A stretch of 64,000 bases of DNA, taken from assembly GCA_020638875.1 (NCBI GenBank), contig JACKHS010000013.1:1-64000 (forward strand). The letters are read 5' to 3'. The translations under genes were made by a program, and so were the position numbers. The first letter of the stretch is position 1. Each line of letters begins with the position of its first letter. This DNA comes from Planctomycetota bacterium. GTDB lineage: Bacteria > Planctomycetota > UBA1135 > GCA-002686595. Below the pieces are notes generated by a model, which worked only from the letters and a program-made list of their open reading frames with translations, searched no databases and was not told the origin of the DNA. Below are positions 9,310 through 18,078 of this stretch, piece after piece.

Positions 9310-9325
9310 TGGCACGTGTCGTGCA
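9310..9325 (+). promoter_or_regulatory. Sigma-54-type promoter upstream of ric
   Basis: TGGCACG-TGTC-GTGCA matches the sigma-54 consensus TGGCACG-N4-TTGCA at 15 of 16 positions, with the invariant GG (9311-9312) and GC (9323-9324). Transcription would start about 12 bp downstream of the GC, at about 9336, only two or three bases before the ric ATG at 9338. Confidence 0.65.
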
Positions 9326-9337
9326 AGGGCCCCCGCC

Positions 9338-10015
9338 ATGAACTCCACAGCAATCATCCAGTCCAGCTCCACCCTCGCCGACCTCGCGGTTCGGTTCGCC
9401 GGTGCGAGCCGGGTCTTCCACCGACACGGCCTCGACTACTGCTGCAACGGCCGCATCTCGTTGCACGAAGCCTGTCTCCGCCGGGAGCTCGACCCCGATG
9501 TCCTCGTCGCCGAGCTGAGAGAAGCGGCTGGGGCGGGCGGCTCGGGGCCGGGGCCCGTCGACGGTTCGCTACCCCAGCTGGTCCAGCACATCCTGGACCA
9601 CTACCACGAGCCTCATCGAGCTGAGGTTCCGCGCCTTGTCGAGATGGCTACTCGCGTGGAAGCCGTGCATGCGGACAAGCTCGAGTGTCCTCGCGGTCTT
9701 GCAGCCCACCTCTCACACATGGGCCAGGAACTCGAGATGCACATGCAGAAGGAGGAGCAGGTGCTCTTCCCGATGATTCTTCGTGGCCTCGGAGCGAGAG
9801 CAGGCATGCCGATCTCGGTGATGGAGGAGGAGCATCAGGACCACGGTAGGAACCTGGAGCACCTGAGGAAGCTCGCGCACGACTTCGACCCGCCGGAGTG
9901 TGCCTGCAACACGTGGCGTGCGCTCTACCTCGGCCTGGAAGAGCTGGAACAGCAGCTGATGGATCACATCCACCTCGAGAACAACGTCCTCTTCCCTCGC
10001 GCCCTCGAGCGCTAG
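9338..10015 (+). CDS. ric: Ric (YtfE/ScdA): iron-sulfur cluster repair di-iron protein
   Basis: 225 residues. The N-terminal ScdA_N/DUF542 domain has LADLAVRFAGASRVFHRHGL followed by DYCCNGR, with the conserved Cys pair. A hemerythrin-like four-helix domain then supplies the di-iron ligands: HYHEPHR, HMGQELEMHMQKEEQVLFP, MEEEHQDHG and DHIHLENNVLFP. Proteins of this family restore iron-sulfur clusters damaged by nitric oxide. An AAGGG stretch at 9325-9329 could be its Shine-Dalgarno sequence. norB begins 8 bp after its stop, so the two form an operon, and the divergent norR is the likely regulator. Length is normal for the family. Confidence 0.93.
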   Translation: MNSTAIIQSSSTLADLAVRFAGASRVFHRHGLDYCCNGRISLHEACLRRELDPDVLVAELREAAGAGGSGPGPVDGSLPQLVQHILDHYHEPHRAEVPRLVEMATRVEAVHADKLECPRGLAAHLSHMGQELEMHMQKEEQVLFPMILRGLGARAGMPISVMEEEHQDHGRNLEHLRKLAHDFDPPECACNTWRALYLGLEELEQQLMDHIHLENNVLFPRALER

Positions 10016-10023
10016 TTCCCGCA

Positions 10024-12309
10024 ATGCAAACCAAGCGAATCCACTGGATGGCGCTGGCCTTCGTGGTCGGCGGCGCGTTCCTTCTCCTCGGCTTCTTCGG
10101 TCGCGAGGTCTATCGGCAGGCGCCCCCCATTCCGGGCCGCATCGTTTCGGTGTCGGGCACCGAGCTCGCGACCCGTGACCAGATCCTCGATGGCCAGCAG
10201 GTCTGGCAGAGTGCGGGGGGGCAGCAGCTCGGATCGATCTGGGGGCACGGGGCCTATCAGGCGCCGGACTGGTCGGCCGACTGGGTGCATCGAGAGTGCG
10301 TAGCCCTTCTCGAAGCCTGGAGTCGCGCGGAGCACGGCTCCGCACGAAGACCTGGCACCCGGACTGAAGGCTGAGCTAGAGGGGCGACTGAAGAGCGAGC
10401 TGCGCGCGAACACTTACGACGCGGCAACCGACACACTGACCATCGGTGACGAGCGTGCGCAGGCCTGGGAGGTCGTCGGAGCGCACTATCGCGGCCTCTT
10501 CAGCGATGACCCTGCGCTCGCATCGCTGCGTGAGGACTACGCCATTCATGAGGGCGCCGTTCGCGATCCCGAGCGCCTGCGACGCCTCAGCCAGTTCTTC
10601 GCGTGGACCGCGTGGGCCTGCGTGACGAATCGACCCGGCGAAGCCTACACCTACACGAACAACTGGCCCCACGAGCCGTTGATCGGCAACGTCCCGACCG
10701 CCTCGAACGTCGTCTGGTCCGTGCTGAGTATCCTGCTGCTCCTGGCGGCGGTTGGCGGCCTCGTCTGGTACCGCGCCGCGAGGTCAGCGGAGGAGGGGCC
10801 GCGCGAGATTCCGAGCCGGAACCCGTTGGGTGACCTCGTCCTGACGCCGTCCATGCGGGCTGTCGCAAAGTACTGTGCTGTGGTCGTCGCGCTCTTCATC
10901 GTCCAGGTGCTCCTCGGAGCCGTCGTCGCCCACTACACGATCGAAGGAGATGGGTTCTTCGGCTTCCCGCTGGCGAAGTATGTGCCTTACTCACTTGCAC
11001 GCACGTGGCACATTCAGACGGCGGTCTTCTGGATCGCGACCGCCTTCCTGGGTGCGGGGCTGTTCCTTGCGCCCGTCATCGGCGGCAAGGAGCCGCCCTA
11101 CCAGCGCCTGGGCGTCAACGTCCTGTTCGGCGCGCTCCTGATCGTGGTGGTCGGCTCGCTGACCGGTGAGTTTCTGTCGATCCACCAGAAGCTCGGACTG
11201 AACGCCGGCTTCTGGTTCGGGCACCAAGGCTACGAGTACGTCGAGCTGGGGCGAGTGTGGCAACTCGCGCTGTTCGGAGGTCTCCTGCTCTGGCTGTTCC
11301 TGATGGTGCGCGCGATCCTGCCCGCGCTCCACCGTCAGGAGTCGCGGGGGTTGATCGGCCTCCTGTCGATGGCGATCGTGGCCATCGGACTGTTCTACGG
11401 CGCCGGGCTCCTGTACGGGGCGCGCTCTCACCTGTCCGTCGCCGAGTACTGGCGATGGTGGGTCGTGCACCTTTGGGTCGAGGGTTCTTCGAAGTCTTCG
11501 CCACCGGCGTCCTGGCCTTCCTGTTCAGCAGCCTGGGGCTCGTCGAGAGATCCAGCGCGACCCGTGCGTTCGTCGCCTCGACCACGATCTTCCTCCTGGG
11601 GGCATCCCGGCACGTTCCACCACCTGTACTTCTCGGGCACGCCGGTCTCCATCACGGCGGTCGGCGCGGTGTTCAGTGCGCTCGAGGTCGTGCCGCTCGT
11701 GCTGATCGGCTACGAGGCCATGGACACCCTGCGCATGGGACGCGCTGCACCCTGGGTGGAGCACTACCGCTGGCCGATCCGCTTCTTCCTCGGCGTCACG
11801 TTCTGGAACCTCGTCGGCGCAGGGCTGTTCGGCTTCCTGATCAACCCCCGGTCGCTCTCTACTACATGCAGGGCTTGAACACGACGCCGGTCCACGGACA
11901 CGGCGCTCTTCGGCGTGTATGGTCTCCTCTCGCTCGGCCTCGTGATCTTGCTCCTGCGCAAGCTCACCGGGAATCGCACGTGGCGCACCGGTGCGCTGGC
12001 CTACTCCTTCTGGGCGCTGAACATCGGTCTCGCGCTGATGGTCCTCCTCAGTCTCCTGCCCGTGGGCTTGCTGCAGACGTGGGCGAGCGTCGAGCGCGGG
12101 CTATGGTTCGCCCGCAGCTCCGAGTTCCTGCAGACTCCGCTCATCGAGCGCCTGCGGTGGCTCAGGATCGTCGGCGATACGGTGTTCCTGACGGGGGTCG
12201 CGTCCTGGTCTGGTTCACGCTTGGTCTGTGGCGAGGCTGGTCCTTTGCCACGGACAACTTGAGCGATGAGACCGCGCTGGAGGAGGACCTGGCGGCGCTG
12301 GGCGCCTAG
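10024..12309 (+). pseudogene. norB: norB: quinol-type nitric oxide reductase, interrupted by several frameshifts
   Basis: Across three frames the full qNor protein can be read: an N-terminal TM and soluble part (GREVYRQAPPIP, ILDGQQVWQSAGGQQLGS, APDWSADWVHRE), YTNNWPHEP, then the haem-copper-type membrane core with RTWHIQTAVFW, HLWVEGFFEVFATGVLAF, TFHHLYFSGTPVS and HGHGALFGVYG, which hold the haem and FeB histidines. The frame changes at about 10340, 11483, 11598-11608, 11845-11849, 11908 and 12200, mostly by loss of one base from a homopolymer, while protein similarity continues on each side. NorB reduces 2 NO to N2O with quinol electrons in the inner membrane. With ric and norR this is an NO-detoxification unit. 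Whether norB is dead or mis-assembled cannot be told here. Confidence 0.85.
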
Positions 12310-12332
12310 GGGCGGCGAGCCCGCTGCTCCTT

Positions 12333-12405
12333 GGCGAGCGCCGGAGCTGAGTGCCGAGCTGGATCCGCAATGGGTCCTGCACGGTACGAGGCTCCGGCGC
12401 TCGCC
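12333..12405. terminator. Long hairpin downstream of norB
   Basis: GGCGAGCGCCGGAGC (12333-12347) is a perfect 15-bp inverted repeat with GCTCCGGCGCTCGCC (12391-12405), separated by 43 bp that can partly pair (GTGCCG with CGGTAC, GGATCC with GGGTCC). It starts 24 bp after the norB stop. It could terminate norB transcription or be a small repetitive element. There is no U-tract. Confidence 0.5.
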
Positions 12406-12439
12406 GAAGGGCGGCTCGCGCGAGAGCGCCTGAACGGAG

Positions 12440-12494
12440 GTTAGCTGGAGCGGCTGAAGGGGGGCTCGGACCCTCGACATTCAGCTTGGGAAGC
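12440..12494 (-). repeat. 3' half of tRNA-Gly(CCC), candidate attachment-site remnant
   Basis: The minus strand reads GCTTCCCAAGC (anticodon arm), a T-arm GAGGGTCCGAGCCCCCC, TTCAGCCGC and TCCA. This is the anticodon loop to the encoded CCA of tRNA-Gly, with two extra bases and one change in the T-arm. The 5' half is absent. It is in the same orientation as the complete tRNA-Gly at 30320-30395. Its 3' flank GCTAAC equals that of the other complete copy at 22681-22756. A displaced tRNA 3' end is the usual far boundary of an element integrated in a tRNA gene. Confidence 0.75.
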
Positions 12495-12728
12495 GGGATG
12501 TGGGGTTTCGGGCAGGAGGATCGTGGGGACAGGGAGGGACATGAGGGGACTGGAGGCCCGGGAGGCTGACGACCTGGCTCGGGCATGGCGGGATTCCACG
12601 GGCATGAGGGGACGGACTTCCAGGGACTATTCCGGCACACGACCCGGTCCGTCCGTGCCCTCGGCCCAGCCGGCAAATAAAGAACGCTTTACTAGCTTCG
12701 ACCGCTAATCAAGTACCCTTTCCTAGTC

Positions 12729-13910
12729 ATGCCCACCCCCCGCGAGACCGGCCGCTACGAGGTCACCACGACCGCCGGGGAGGAGGTCCGCGCTTTCCTG
12801 CCCCACCCCCTGCCGCCAGCGAACCCGCCGCTGGTATTCGAAGGCACCCTCGCCCGGGCCCACGACAGCGCCCTCGCCGCCCTCGACCGCCTGGAGCTCG
12901 CCGGCGCGATGGTCCCCTCGGTCGAGTGGTTCGTCTACGGCTTCGTCCGCAAGGAGGCCGTGCTCTCCTCGCGCATCGAGGGCACGCAATCGACCCTGCT
13001 CGACCTGCTCGCCTTCGAGTCCTCCGGCGCCACCACCGCCAATCCCGACCTCGAGGAGGTCTGCAACTACCTCGATGCCCTCGCGTTTGCGCGCAACGAG
13101 CTGCGTCGCGAGGATGGCCTGCCGCTGTCGCTGCGCCTGCTGAACGAGGTCCACCGCCGCCTCATGAACGGCGTCCGCGGCGCGGACAAGCTCCCCGGCG
13201 AGGTGCGCCGCAGCCAGAACTGGATCGGCGGCACGCGGCCGGGCAACGCCGTCTACGTCCCTCCGCCGCCGCACGCGCTGGCGGCGCTCCTGTCCGACCT
13301 CGAACGCTACCTGCACGCGCAGGACGACCTGCCGCCGCTCGTCCGCGTCGCGCTCGTGCACGTCCAGTTCGAGAGCCTGCACCCCTACCTCGACGGGAAC
13401 GGGCGCGCGGGGCGCATGCTGATCACGCTCTTGCTGGAGGCGTGGGGGCTGCTCAGCCAGCCGCTCCTGTTCCTGAGCCTCTACCTGCTGCGCCACCGCG
13501 ACGCGTACTACGAGCGCCTCGGCGCCGTGCGCGCTGGCGACTGGGAGGGCTGGGTGGAGTTCTTCCTGGAGGGCGTCGCGACGACCTCGAACGAAGCCGT
13601 CGCCACCGCGCGCGGCCTCTTCGCGCGTGTGAGCGCGGATCGCGAGCGCGTCCTGGCCGTGAAGACCACGACCGTCATGGGCCTGCGCCTCCTGGAGCAC
13701 CTGCCGCAGCACCCGATCGTCACCGCGCAGCACGTGACGCGAGCCCTCGACACGACCATGCCGACGGCGCTGAAGGCGATCGAGCTGCTCGAGTCCCAGG
13801 GCATCCTCGTCGAGATCACCGGACGCCAGCGCGACCGCGAGTACCGCTACGACGAGTACCTGCGCATCCTCGGGGCGGAGGAGGCTCCGCCGCTGGAGGG
13901 CGGGGTGTAG
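12729..13910 (+). CDS. Fic family protein (AMPylase-type), class II autoinhibitory motif
   Basis: 393 residues. An N-terminal Fic_N region carries the inhibitory helix SSRIEGTQST (pattern S/T-x3-E-G/N), then the FIDO domain with LHPYLDGNGRAGRM. This is the HPFx(D/E)GNGRxxR active-site motif with Phe replaced by Tyr, and keeps the catalytic His. A winged-helix-like C-terminus (MPTALKAIELLESQGILVEI) may bind DNA. Most such proteins transfer AMP from ATP to a protein target, and several act as toxins or housekeeping regulators; no target can be named. The upstream 70 bp is AT-rich (AAATAAAGAACGC), a possible promoter. It is the first gene inside the tRNA-Gly-bounded segment and is intact. Confidence 0.9.
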   Translation: MPTPRETGRYEVTTTAGEEVRAFLPHPLPPANPPLVFEGTLARAHDSALAALDRLELAGAMVPSVEWFVYGFVRKEAVLSSRIEGTQSTLLDLLAFESSGATTANPDLEEVCNYLDALAFARNELRREDGLPLSLRLLNEVHRRLMNGVRGADKLPGEVRRSQNWIGGTRPGNAVYVPPPPHALAALLSDLERYLHAQDDLPPLVRVALVHVQFESLHPYLDGNGRAGRMLITLLLEAWGLLSQPLLFLSLYLLRHRDAYYERLGAVRAGDWEGWVEFFLEGVATTSNEAVATARGLFARVSADRERVLAVKTTTVMGLRLLEHLPQHPIVTAQHVTRALDTTMPTALKAIELLESQGILVEITGRQRDREYRYDEYLRILGAEEAPPLEGGV

Positions 13911-14031
13911 GGCCGCGCAGGGCAGACGATCGTCCCGTCCTCGGGCCACGCAGGCAGGTCGTGGCCGAGAGCGGGCCGCGTCGCCCTCCGCATCGTCGAG
14001 CCCGCGCGCGCCTCCGGCCGACCCCTGACGG

Positions 14032-15093
14032 ATGCCCGCGACCCTGCACCCCCTCCGCGCGCTCCTCCTCACCGTCGCCGGCATCGTTCACCGCGAACAG
14101 GCCGACAGAATCGCCTACCTCGTCGAGGAGAATCGCGTGCTGCGCGAGCAACTCGGCGGGAAGCGCCTGAGGCTCACCGACGACCAGCGCCGGCGCCTCG
14201 CATCGAAGGCGAAGCTGCTGGGCCGCAAGGCGCTGCGCGGGCTCGCGACGATCGTCACGCCGGACACGCTGCTGCGCTGGCACCGCGAGCTCATCGCGGC
14301 GAAGTGGACCTACCCCGCGAAGCGCCGCCCTGGCCGCCCCGGACTCATGGAGGCCCTGCGCGAGCTGATCCTGCGCATGGCGCTCGAGAACGGCTCCTGG
14401 GGCTACTCGCGCATCCAGGGCGAGCTGAAGGACCTCGGTCACCGCGTCGCGCGCAGCACGATCGCGAAGACGCTGCGCGAGCACGGAGTGCCGCCCGCGC
14501 CCGACCGCCCCGGCACCTGGCGGACGTTCCTGCGCGCTCACTGGGGCCTGGTCGCCGCCGCGGACTTCTTCACCGTCGAGGTCTGGACGCCGCGTGGCCT
14601 GGTGACGCACTACGTGTTGTTCGTGATCGACCTGGCGACGCGGCGAGTCGAACTCCTCGGTCTCACGCCGCATCCGGGCGAGGGCTTCATGGCGCAGGTC
14701 GCGCGCAACCTGACGGATCCGGTCGCGGGCTTCTTGCGTGCACGCAGCTTCTTGATCCTCGACCGCGATGCGAAGTTCACCAAGGCCTTCAAGCGCACGC
14801 TCGAACGCGCGGGAGTCTCGACCGTGCTATCGCCCTACCGTGCGCCCAACGCGAACGCCTACGCCGAGCGATTCGTGCTCTCGATCAAGACGGAGTGCAC
14901 GCGGAGGATGATCTTCTTCGGCGAGCGGATGCTGCGGCGGGCGCTGCGCGAGTACCTCGAGCACTACAACGCCGAGCGGCCGCACCAGGGCGTGGGTAAC
15001 GTGCCGCTCAGGCCGCGGGTGCGCGGGCACGGCGAGATCGAGTGCCACGAGAGGCTGGGCGGCCTGCTGAAGAGCTACCGACGGGCGGCGTAG
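14032..15093 (+). CDS. DDE integrase-core transposase
   Basis: 353 residues, apparently intact. An N-terminal helical part (DRIAYLVEENRVLREQLGGK, RLRLTDDQRRRLASKAKLLG) precedes a helix-turn-helix region and the rve integrase core. Catalytic acids are seen as AAADFFTVEV, LILDRDAKFTKAF and NAYAERFVLSIKTEC, with HYNAERPHQG near the end. This layout is common in IS481/IS3-like transposases of planctomycetes and acidobacteria. The truncated copy at 7153-7431 shows the family has moved in this region. I could not identify terminal inverted repeats; the right side merges into the 130-bp repeat at 15101. Confidence 0.88.
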   Translation: MPATLHPLRALLLTVAGIVHREQADRIAYLVEENRVLREQLGGKRLRLTDDQRRRLASKAKLLGRKALRGLATIVTPDTLLRWHRELIAAKWTYPAKRRPGRPGLMEALRELILRMALENGSWGYSRIQGELKDLGHRVARSTIAKTLREHGVPPAPDRPGTWRTFLRAHWGLVAAADFFTVEVWTPRGLVTHYVLFVIDLATRRVELLGLTPHPGEGFMAQVARNLTDPVAGFLRARSFLILDRDAKFTKAFKRTLERAGVSTVLSPYRAPNANAYAERFVLSIKTECTRRMIFFGERMLRRALREYLEHYNAERPHQGVGNVPLRPRVRGHGEIECHERLGGLLKSYRRAA

Positions 15094-15100
15094 GTCTAGT

Positions 15101-15230
15101 CGGCAGGTCGGAGTGAGTGAGGCAATGGGGGAGAGGTGTGCCCACACCCAGTCACTCGCCGATGCCGGCGACGATCAGCGTGTGCCGTGACGTGCCCGTG
15201 GAGCGTAGGATGAGTATTCGGACACCACGC
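15101..15230 (+). repeat. 130-bp repeat, copy a (3' of transposase)
   Basis: Begins CGGCAGGTCGGAG, contains GCCGGCGACGATCAGCG and GTGACGTGCCCGTGGAGCG, and ends AGTATTCGGACACCACG. Two related copies lie at 18.0-18.25 kb. It directly follows the transposase stop at 15093, so it probably is, or includes, the right end of that element. Confidence 0.7.
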
Positions 15231-15288
15231 GCTTCGCGAAACTATAGACCTACTGATACACCGCTTGATGACCGCCCAGGTACTGCGA

Positions 15289-16092
15289 CTACAAGGTGCT
15301 CAAGAAGCCCAACACTTCGGTCTTCATGTCCGCCTTGACTCTCGCTATCTCCTCGAACATGCTTTCCAGGTGGGCGTAATCGGCTGAGCTGAACTCGAAG
15401 CTCAAGACGTACGGCGTGCGGGGGCAGGTGAAGCTGGTCGACCAGCTGAACAGGCCCTTATCTCTATGGGTAGGAGTCCCAGCCGCATCACTACTGGGCC
15501 CAGCGGTGAGCTTGTACTCACGACGTTCGTACTGAGCCAGGGCGAGTCGATTCGCCTCCTCTATCGTGGTGGGGACGAGCTGTGCGATCTGCTCCTCGTA
15601 CTTCCCCAAGTATCCGTCGATCACGGCCAGGTCCGCGGGTGTCGGTGTCGAGTTCGAAGCACGAACAAGAGACTGCACCGAGGGCAACCGAAGAAGCGCT
15701 TGGTATCTGGGTGACTCCTCCGTGTACATGTTGCTCTGCAACAGGACCCCCATTCCGATGGCGTGAGCAAACTCCCTGGTGCCCTCCTCGCTCAATTCCC
15801 CGAAGTCAACTGTCGGGTCGAAGGCGGCCTCCAACAGTGAAGAAGGGTCATCACGGAGCACGGACCAGTCCACCGTGTGTCGAGAGGCACTCGACTGTTG
15901 ATCCATACTCTCCACACTCTGCCGGTCGGTTCCCGGGGGACTGGCACTCTCGCCGTGTTCAGTCCTCTCGATCGTTGCCCGACCGGGGCTGATGCCCTCG
16001 TGCGCTCTGCGCGGCGATCCGGTGTTCACGACGACGAGCGCCACGAGCGCAACGAAGAGTGCGCCCATCCAGCCCATGTCTTTCCTGCGCAT
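15289..16092 (-). CDS. Hypothetical exported or membrane-anchored protein
   Basis: 267 residues from ATG 16092; upstream starts would overlap the preceding gene's stop at 16110. The N-terminus MRRKDMGWMGALFVALVALV is a single membrane anchor or uncleaved signal. A Ser/Gln-rich linker follows, then a helical region (DLAVIDGYLGKYEEQIAQLV, EEANRLALAQYERREYKL) and a tail with FTCPRTPYVLSFEFSSADYA. Base composition is visibly lower in GC than the flanks. I recognise no family. It lies 17 bp downstream of a secreted protein gene on the same strand and is probably cotranscribed with it. Confidence 0.65.
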   Translation of the reverse strand: MRRKDMGWMGALFVALVALVVVNTGSPRRAHEGISPGRATIERTEHGESASPPGTDRQSVESMDQQSSASRHTVDWSVLRDDPSSLLEAAFDPTVDFGELSEEGTREFAHAIGMGVLLQSNMYTEESPRYQALLRLPSVQSLVRASNSTPTPADLAVIDGYLGKYEEQIAQLVPTTIEEANRLALAQYERREYKLTAGPSSDAAGTPTHRDKGLFSWSTSFTCPRTPYVLSFEFSSADYAHLESMFEEIARVKADMKTEVLGFLSTL

Positions 16093-16109
16093 TGGAGTGG
16101 CAGGCGAGT

Positions 16110-16628
16110 TCAGTCCTCGCACGGCGAGCACGAGAGGAGCGCCACTGCGTAGCCTGCTGAAGTGGGCGTCCCAGGGATGGTCGACGTGAACGAAACGTGG
16201 TAGTAGAAGTCCATGTTTTTGCCGCAGGACAGTTCACTGAAGTCCGCGTAGATCGCTCTCATGAATGGGGTGCTAGGCCACGGCCAGTGGATCCTGGATT
16301 CTCCCAAGCCGACACCACCCAACCGTCCCGAGCCTGTCGCGGTGTATCCACTCGGTGCAAGTACGCGCACGGTTACCCAGGGTGTACACGGGTACGCCTC
16401 GACGCACTGTTGAATGGGAATCTCGAGGCAGTCCCCGCTAATGTTGTCGATCGTGCACCCAATGAAGAAGGTGTAGGGCCCGGTGGGCGGTGGTGGGGAG
16501 ACGACTACGTTGCCGGAGTTGTCCGCGCAGCCAGGACAGCCGCTCTCGATCGGCTGTGGATGGGCCGAGCTAGCGCTGGGCTCCGCGGAGGCAAGCAGGC
16601 AAGCGAGCAATGCAACTAACACCCGCAT
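16110..16628 (-). CDS. Hypothetical secreted Cys-containing protein
   Basis: 172 residues from ATG 16628, which has an AGAGGTGG Shine-Dalgarno sequence 6 bp upstream; ATG 16646 (six residues longer) is also possible. A signal peptide MRVLVALLACLLASAEPSAS precedes Cys-rich segments (ESGCPGCADNSG, FFIGCTIDN, QQCVEAYPCTPWV) and a beta-rich tail with GESRIHWPWPSTPFMRA and ELSCGKNMDFYYHVSFTS. The paired cysteines suggest disulphides. I have seen similar TPWVTVRVLAPSGY/HFPFPS-type secreted proteins in planctomycetes but know no function. Likely first gene of a pair with the downstream membrane-anchored protein. Confidence 0.7.
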   Translation of the reverse strand: MRVLVALLACLLASAEPSASSAHPQPIESGCPGCADNSGNVVVSPPPPTGPYTFFIGCTIDNISGDCLEIPIQQCVEAYPCTPWVTVRVLAPSGYTATGSGRLGGVGLGESRIHWPWPSTPFMRAIYADFSELSCGKNMDFYYHVSFTSTIPGTPTSAGYAVALLSCSPCED

Positions 16629-16693
16629 GATGGACCACCTCTTCATTCGCGACTTCTCCCAATATCTTGTGCTTCACAGGAAACACTTTCCAT

Positions 16694-17330
16694 TTAGCGC
16701 ACGCCACCTGACTGGTCGCCTCGGGTTCGCTTGATCACAGAGAGGTCCTCGAGGGCGTCCAGGATCGCGGCGCGGACGGCGCGGCGTCGAGCACGGCCCC
16801 CGAGTGAGTCGAGCAGGGCACGCGGCATCCGGCAAGCGACATTCTGCAGGAAGTCCAGCCGCGTGATGAGCGTGCTCCACGGCGGGTGATCGCGGTCGGC
16901 CTCGACGGCCGTCTTCCACCCTCGCGTGCGCCGCAGACGATGCCCATCGAGCTTGTCACGCGCGGCCAGCAGTCGAGCACGAGCCGCCTCGATGTCGAGC
17001 ACGCGCACGCCCTTGCCCAGCAGGCTCTCCTCCTTCAGCTCGCGCATGCCGTGCTCGGCAGCGCCATTGTGCTGCGGCGTGTGCGGCAGCGAGAGCAGCT
17101 GGAGCACCCCGTGCCGCGCGCACCACGCCGCTACGAGCTCGGAGACGTAGGCCGAGCCGTTGTCGGTCTGCAGCACGAGCGGCGCCGTGCTCTGCTCTTC
17201 CTCGCGCTGATCCTCGCCACGCTCCTGCAAGCGAGGTGCGAAGGAGAACTCCCGGTCACCCAAGGCAGGCGAGAACCAGTAGCGCACGCTCGGTGACTGG
17301 GCCGCCATAACGATCCGTACCCACACGAGG
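16694..17330 (-). pseudogene. DDE integrase-type transposase fragment (copy 2)
   Basis: The translation has LVLQTDNGSAYVSELVAAWC, LSLPHTPQHNGAAEHGMREL and the long C-terminal part DIEAARARLLAARDKLDGHR to DALEDLSVIKRT. TDNGSAY and GAAEHG are the second Asp and the catalytic Glu segments of an rve integrase core. The first Asp and all N-terminal DNA-binding parts are missing, and the frame upstream of about 17330 is unrelated. This is the fuller of two copies; the other is at 6830-7081. Confidence 0.8.
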
Positions 17331-17461
17331 GTTGGTGAGGGAGAACTTCGCGCGTGCTTCCTCACGGACCCTACTGGCGCACCTTGATGGGACTCCTGGG
17401 AGGGGAGCGGAGCCGAGCCAACTGGCTGGGCTCCGTTTCTCTCTGCAAGAAGGAGTACCAC

Positions 17462-17820
17462 ATGAAGATGGCTTACCCCGGCGAGGCGCGGTTGCGCCTC
17501 GTCACCGTTCTACAGGCCGCTGTAGCAGAGCCCGGTCCTTCCATCCGGGCCCCTGCCTCAGCTGCTGAACAGGCTCGTGAGCTGCTGGGCGACAAGGACC
17601 GTGAGCAGTTCATGGTCTTCCACCTGGATGGCAAGCACAGGCTTGTCTCCGCCGAGACGATCTCGGTGGGCGCGTTGATGACGTCGCTCGTCCAGACGCA
17701 TGCTGAATCCCCCCCACTCGACCGGCAGGATACGAGGCGACAGCCGGAGCCGCGCCGCCCTGCCCGACAACGGCCAGCGTCTGGGAGGATGAGGTCATCA
17801 GTACGGGTGAGGGTCCGTTC
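17462..17820 (+). pseudogene. radC: RadC-like JAB-domain protein, frameshifted and decayed
   Basis: From ATG 17462, MKMAYPGEARLRLVTVLQ, then AREQLL-type helix (QARELLGDKDREQFMVFHLD) and GKHRLVSAETISVGALMTSL match the first half of the RadC/DUF2466 domain. At about 17688-17697 the frame shifts. In the next frame residues resembling HPREAFRPAILEATAGA and a later WEDEVI can still be read, but the metal-binding HxHPSGDP block is reduced to CPTTAS. The JAMM ligands are therefore gone. Such RadC-like genes are frequent on mobile elements; this one is non-functional as written. Confidence 0.7.
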
Positions 17821-17868
17821 TAGCCCTCGACTGGGGCTCGCCGGCCGACTTGACGGAGAAGCGAGAGA

Positions 17869-18078
17869 GTGCGAATTAGCTCGGTAACACTGAAGAACTT
17901 CCGGTGCTTCGGACCTGAAGTGGAGACCGTTCGCTTCCGGAATGTGACAGCGCTCGTCGGGGCGAATGGCACGGGAAAGTCAGCTGCGCTTCAGGCGCTC
18001 ACCAGACTCTTCGGCACGGGTCAGGGTGCCCACCCCCGGTCACCAGCCGGCGCCGGCGATGTTCAGCGCGTGCCCTGA
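17869..18078 (+). pseudogene. OLD-family/AAA ATPase, N-terminal fragment only
   Basis: A GTG start at 17869 opens MRISSVTLKNFRCFGPEVET, then VTALVGANGTGKSAALQALT (Walker A GANGTGKS) and RLFGTGQ. This is the standard beginning of OLD-type ATP-dependent nucleases and related RecF/SMC-like ATPases. The match ends at about residue 52 (18025), exactly where copy b of the 130-bp repeat begins. The remaining codons to 18078 are repeat-encoded. The nuclease (Toprim) half is nowhere in the window. OLD nucleases act in anti-phage defence, for example as GajA in Gabija, but only the ATP-binding start is left. Confidence 0.75.

Noticed and set aside
12310..12446. Hairpin with a nearby GTTAGCT considered as a second attC site
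   Set aside because: The GTTAG belongs to the tRNA-fragment flank, the arms lack the R/L box order with an extrahelical base, and no small gene is associated.
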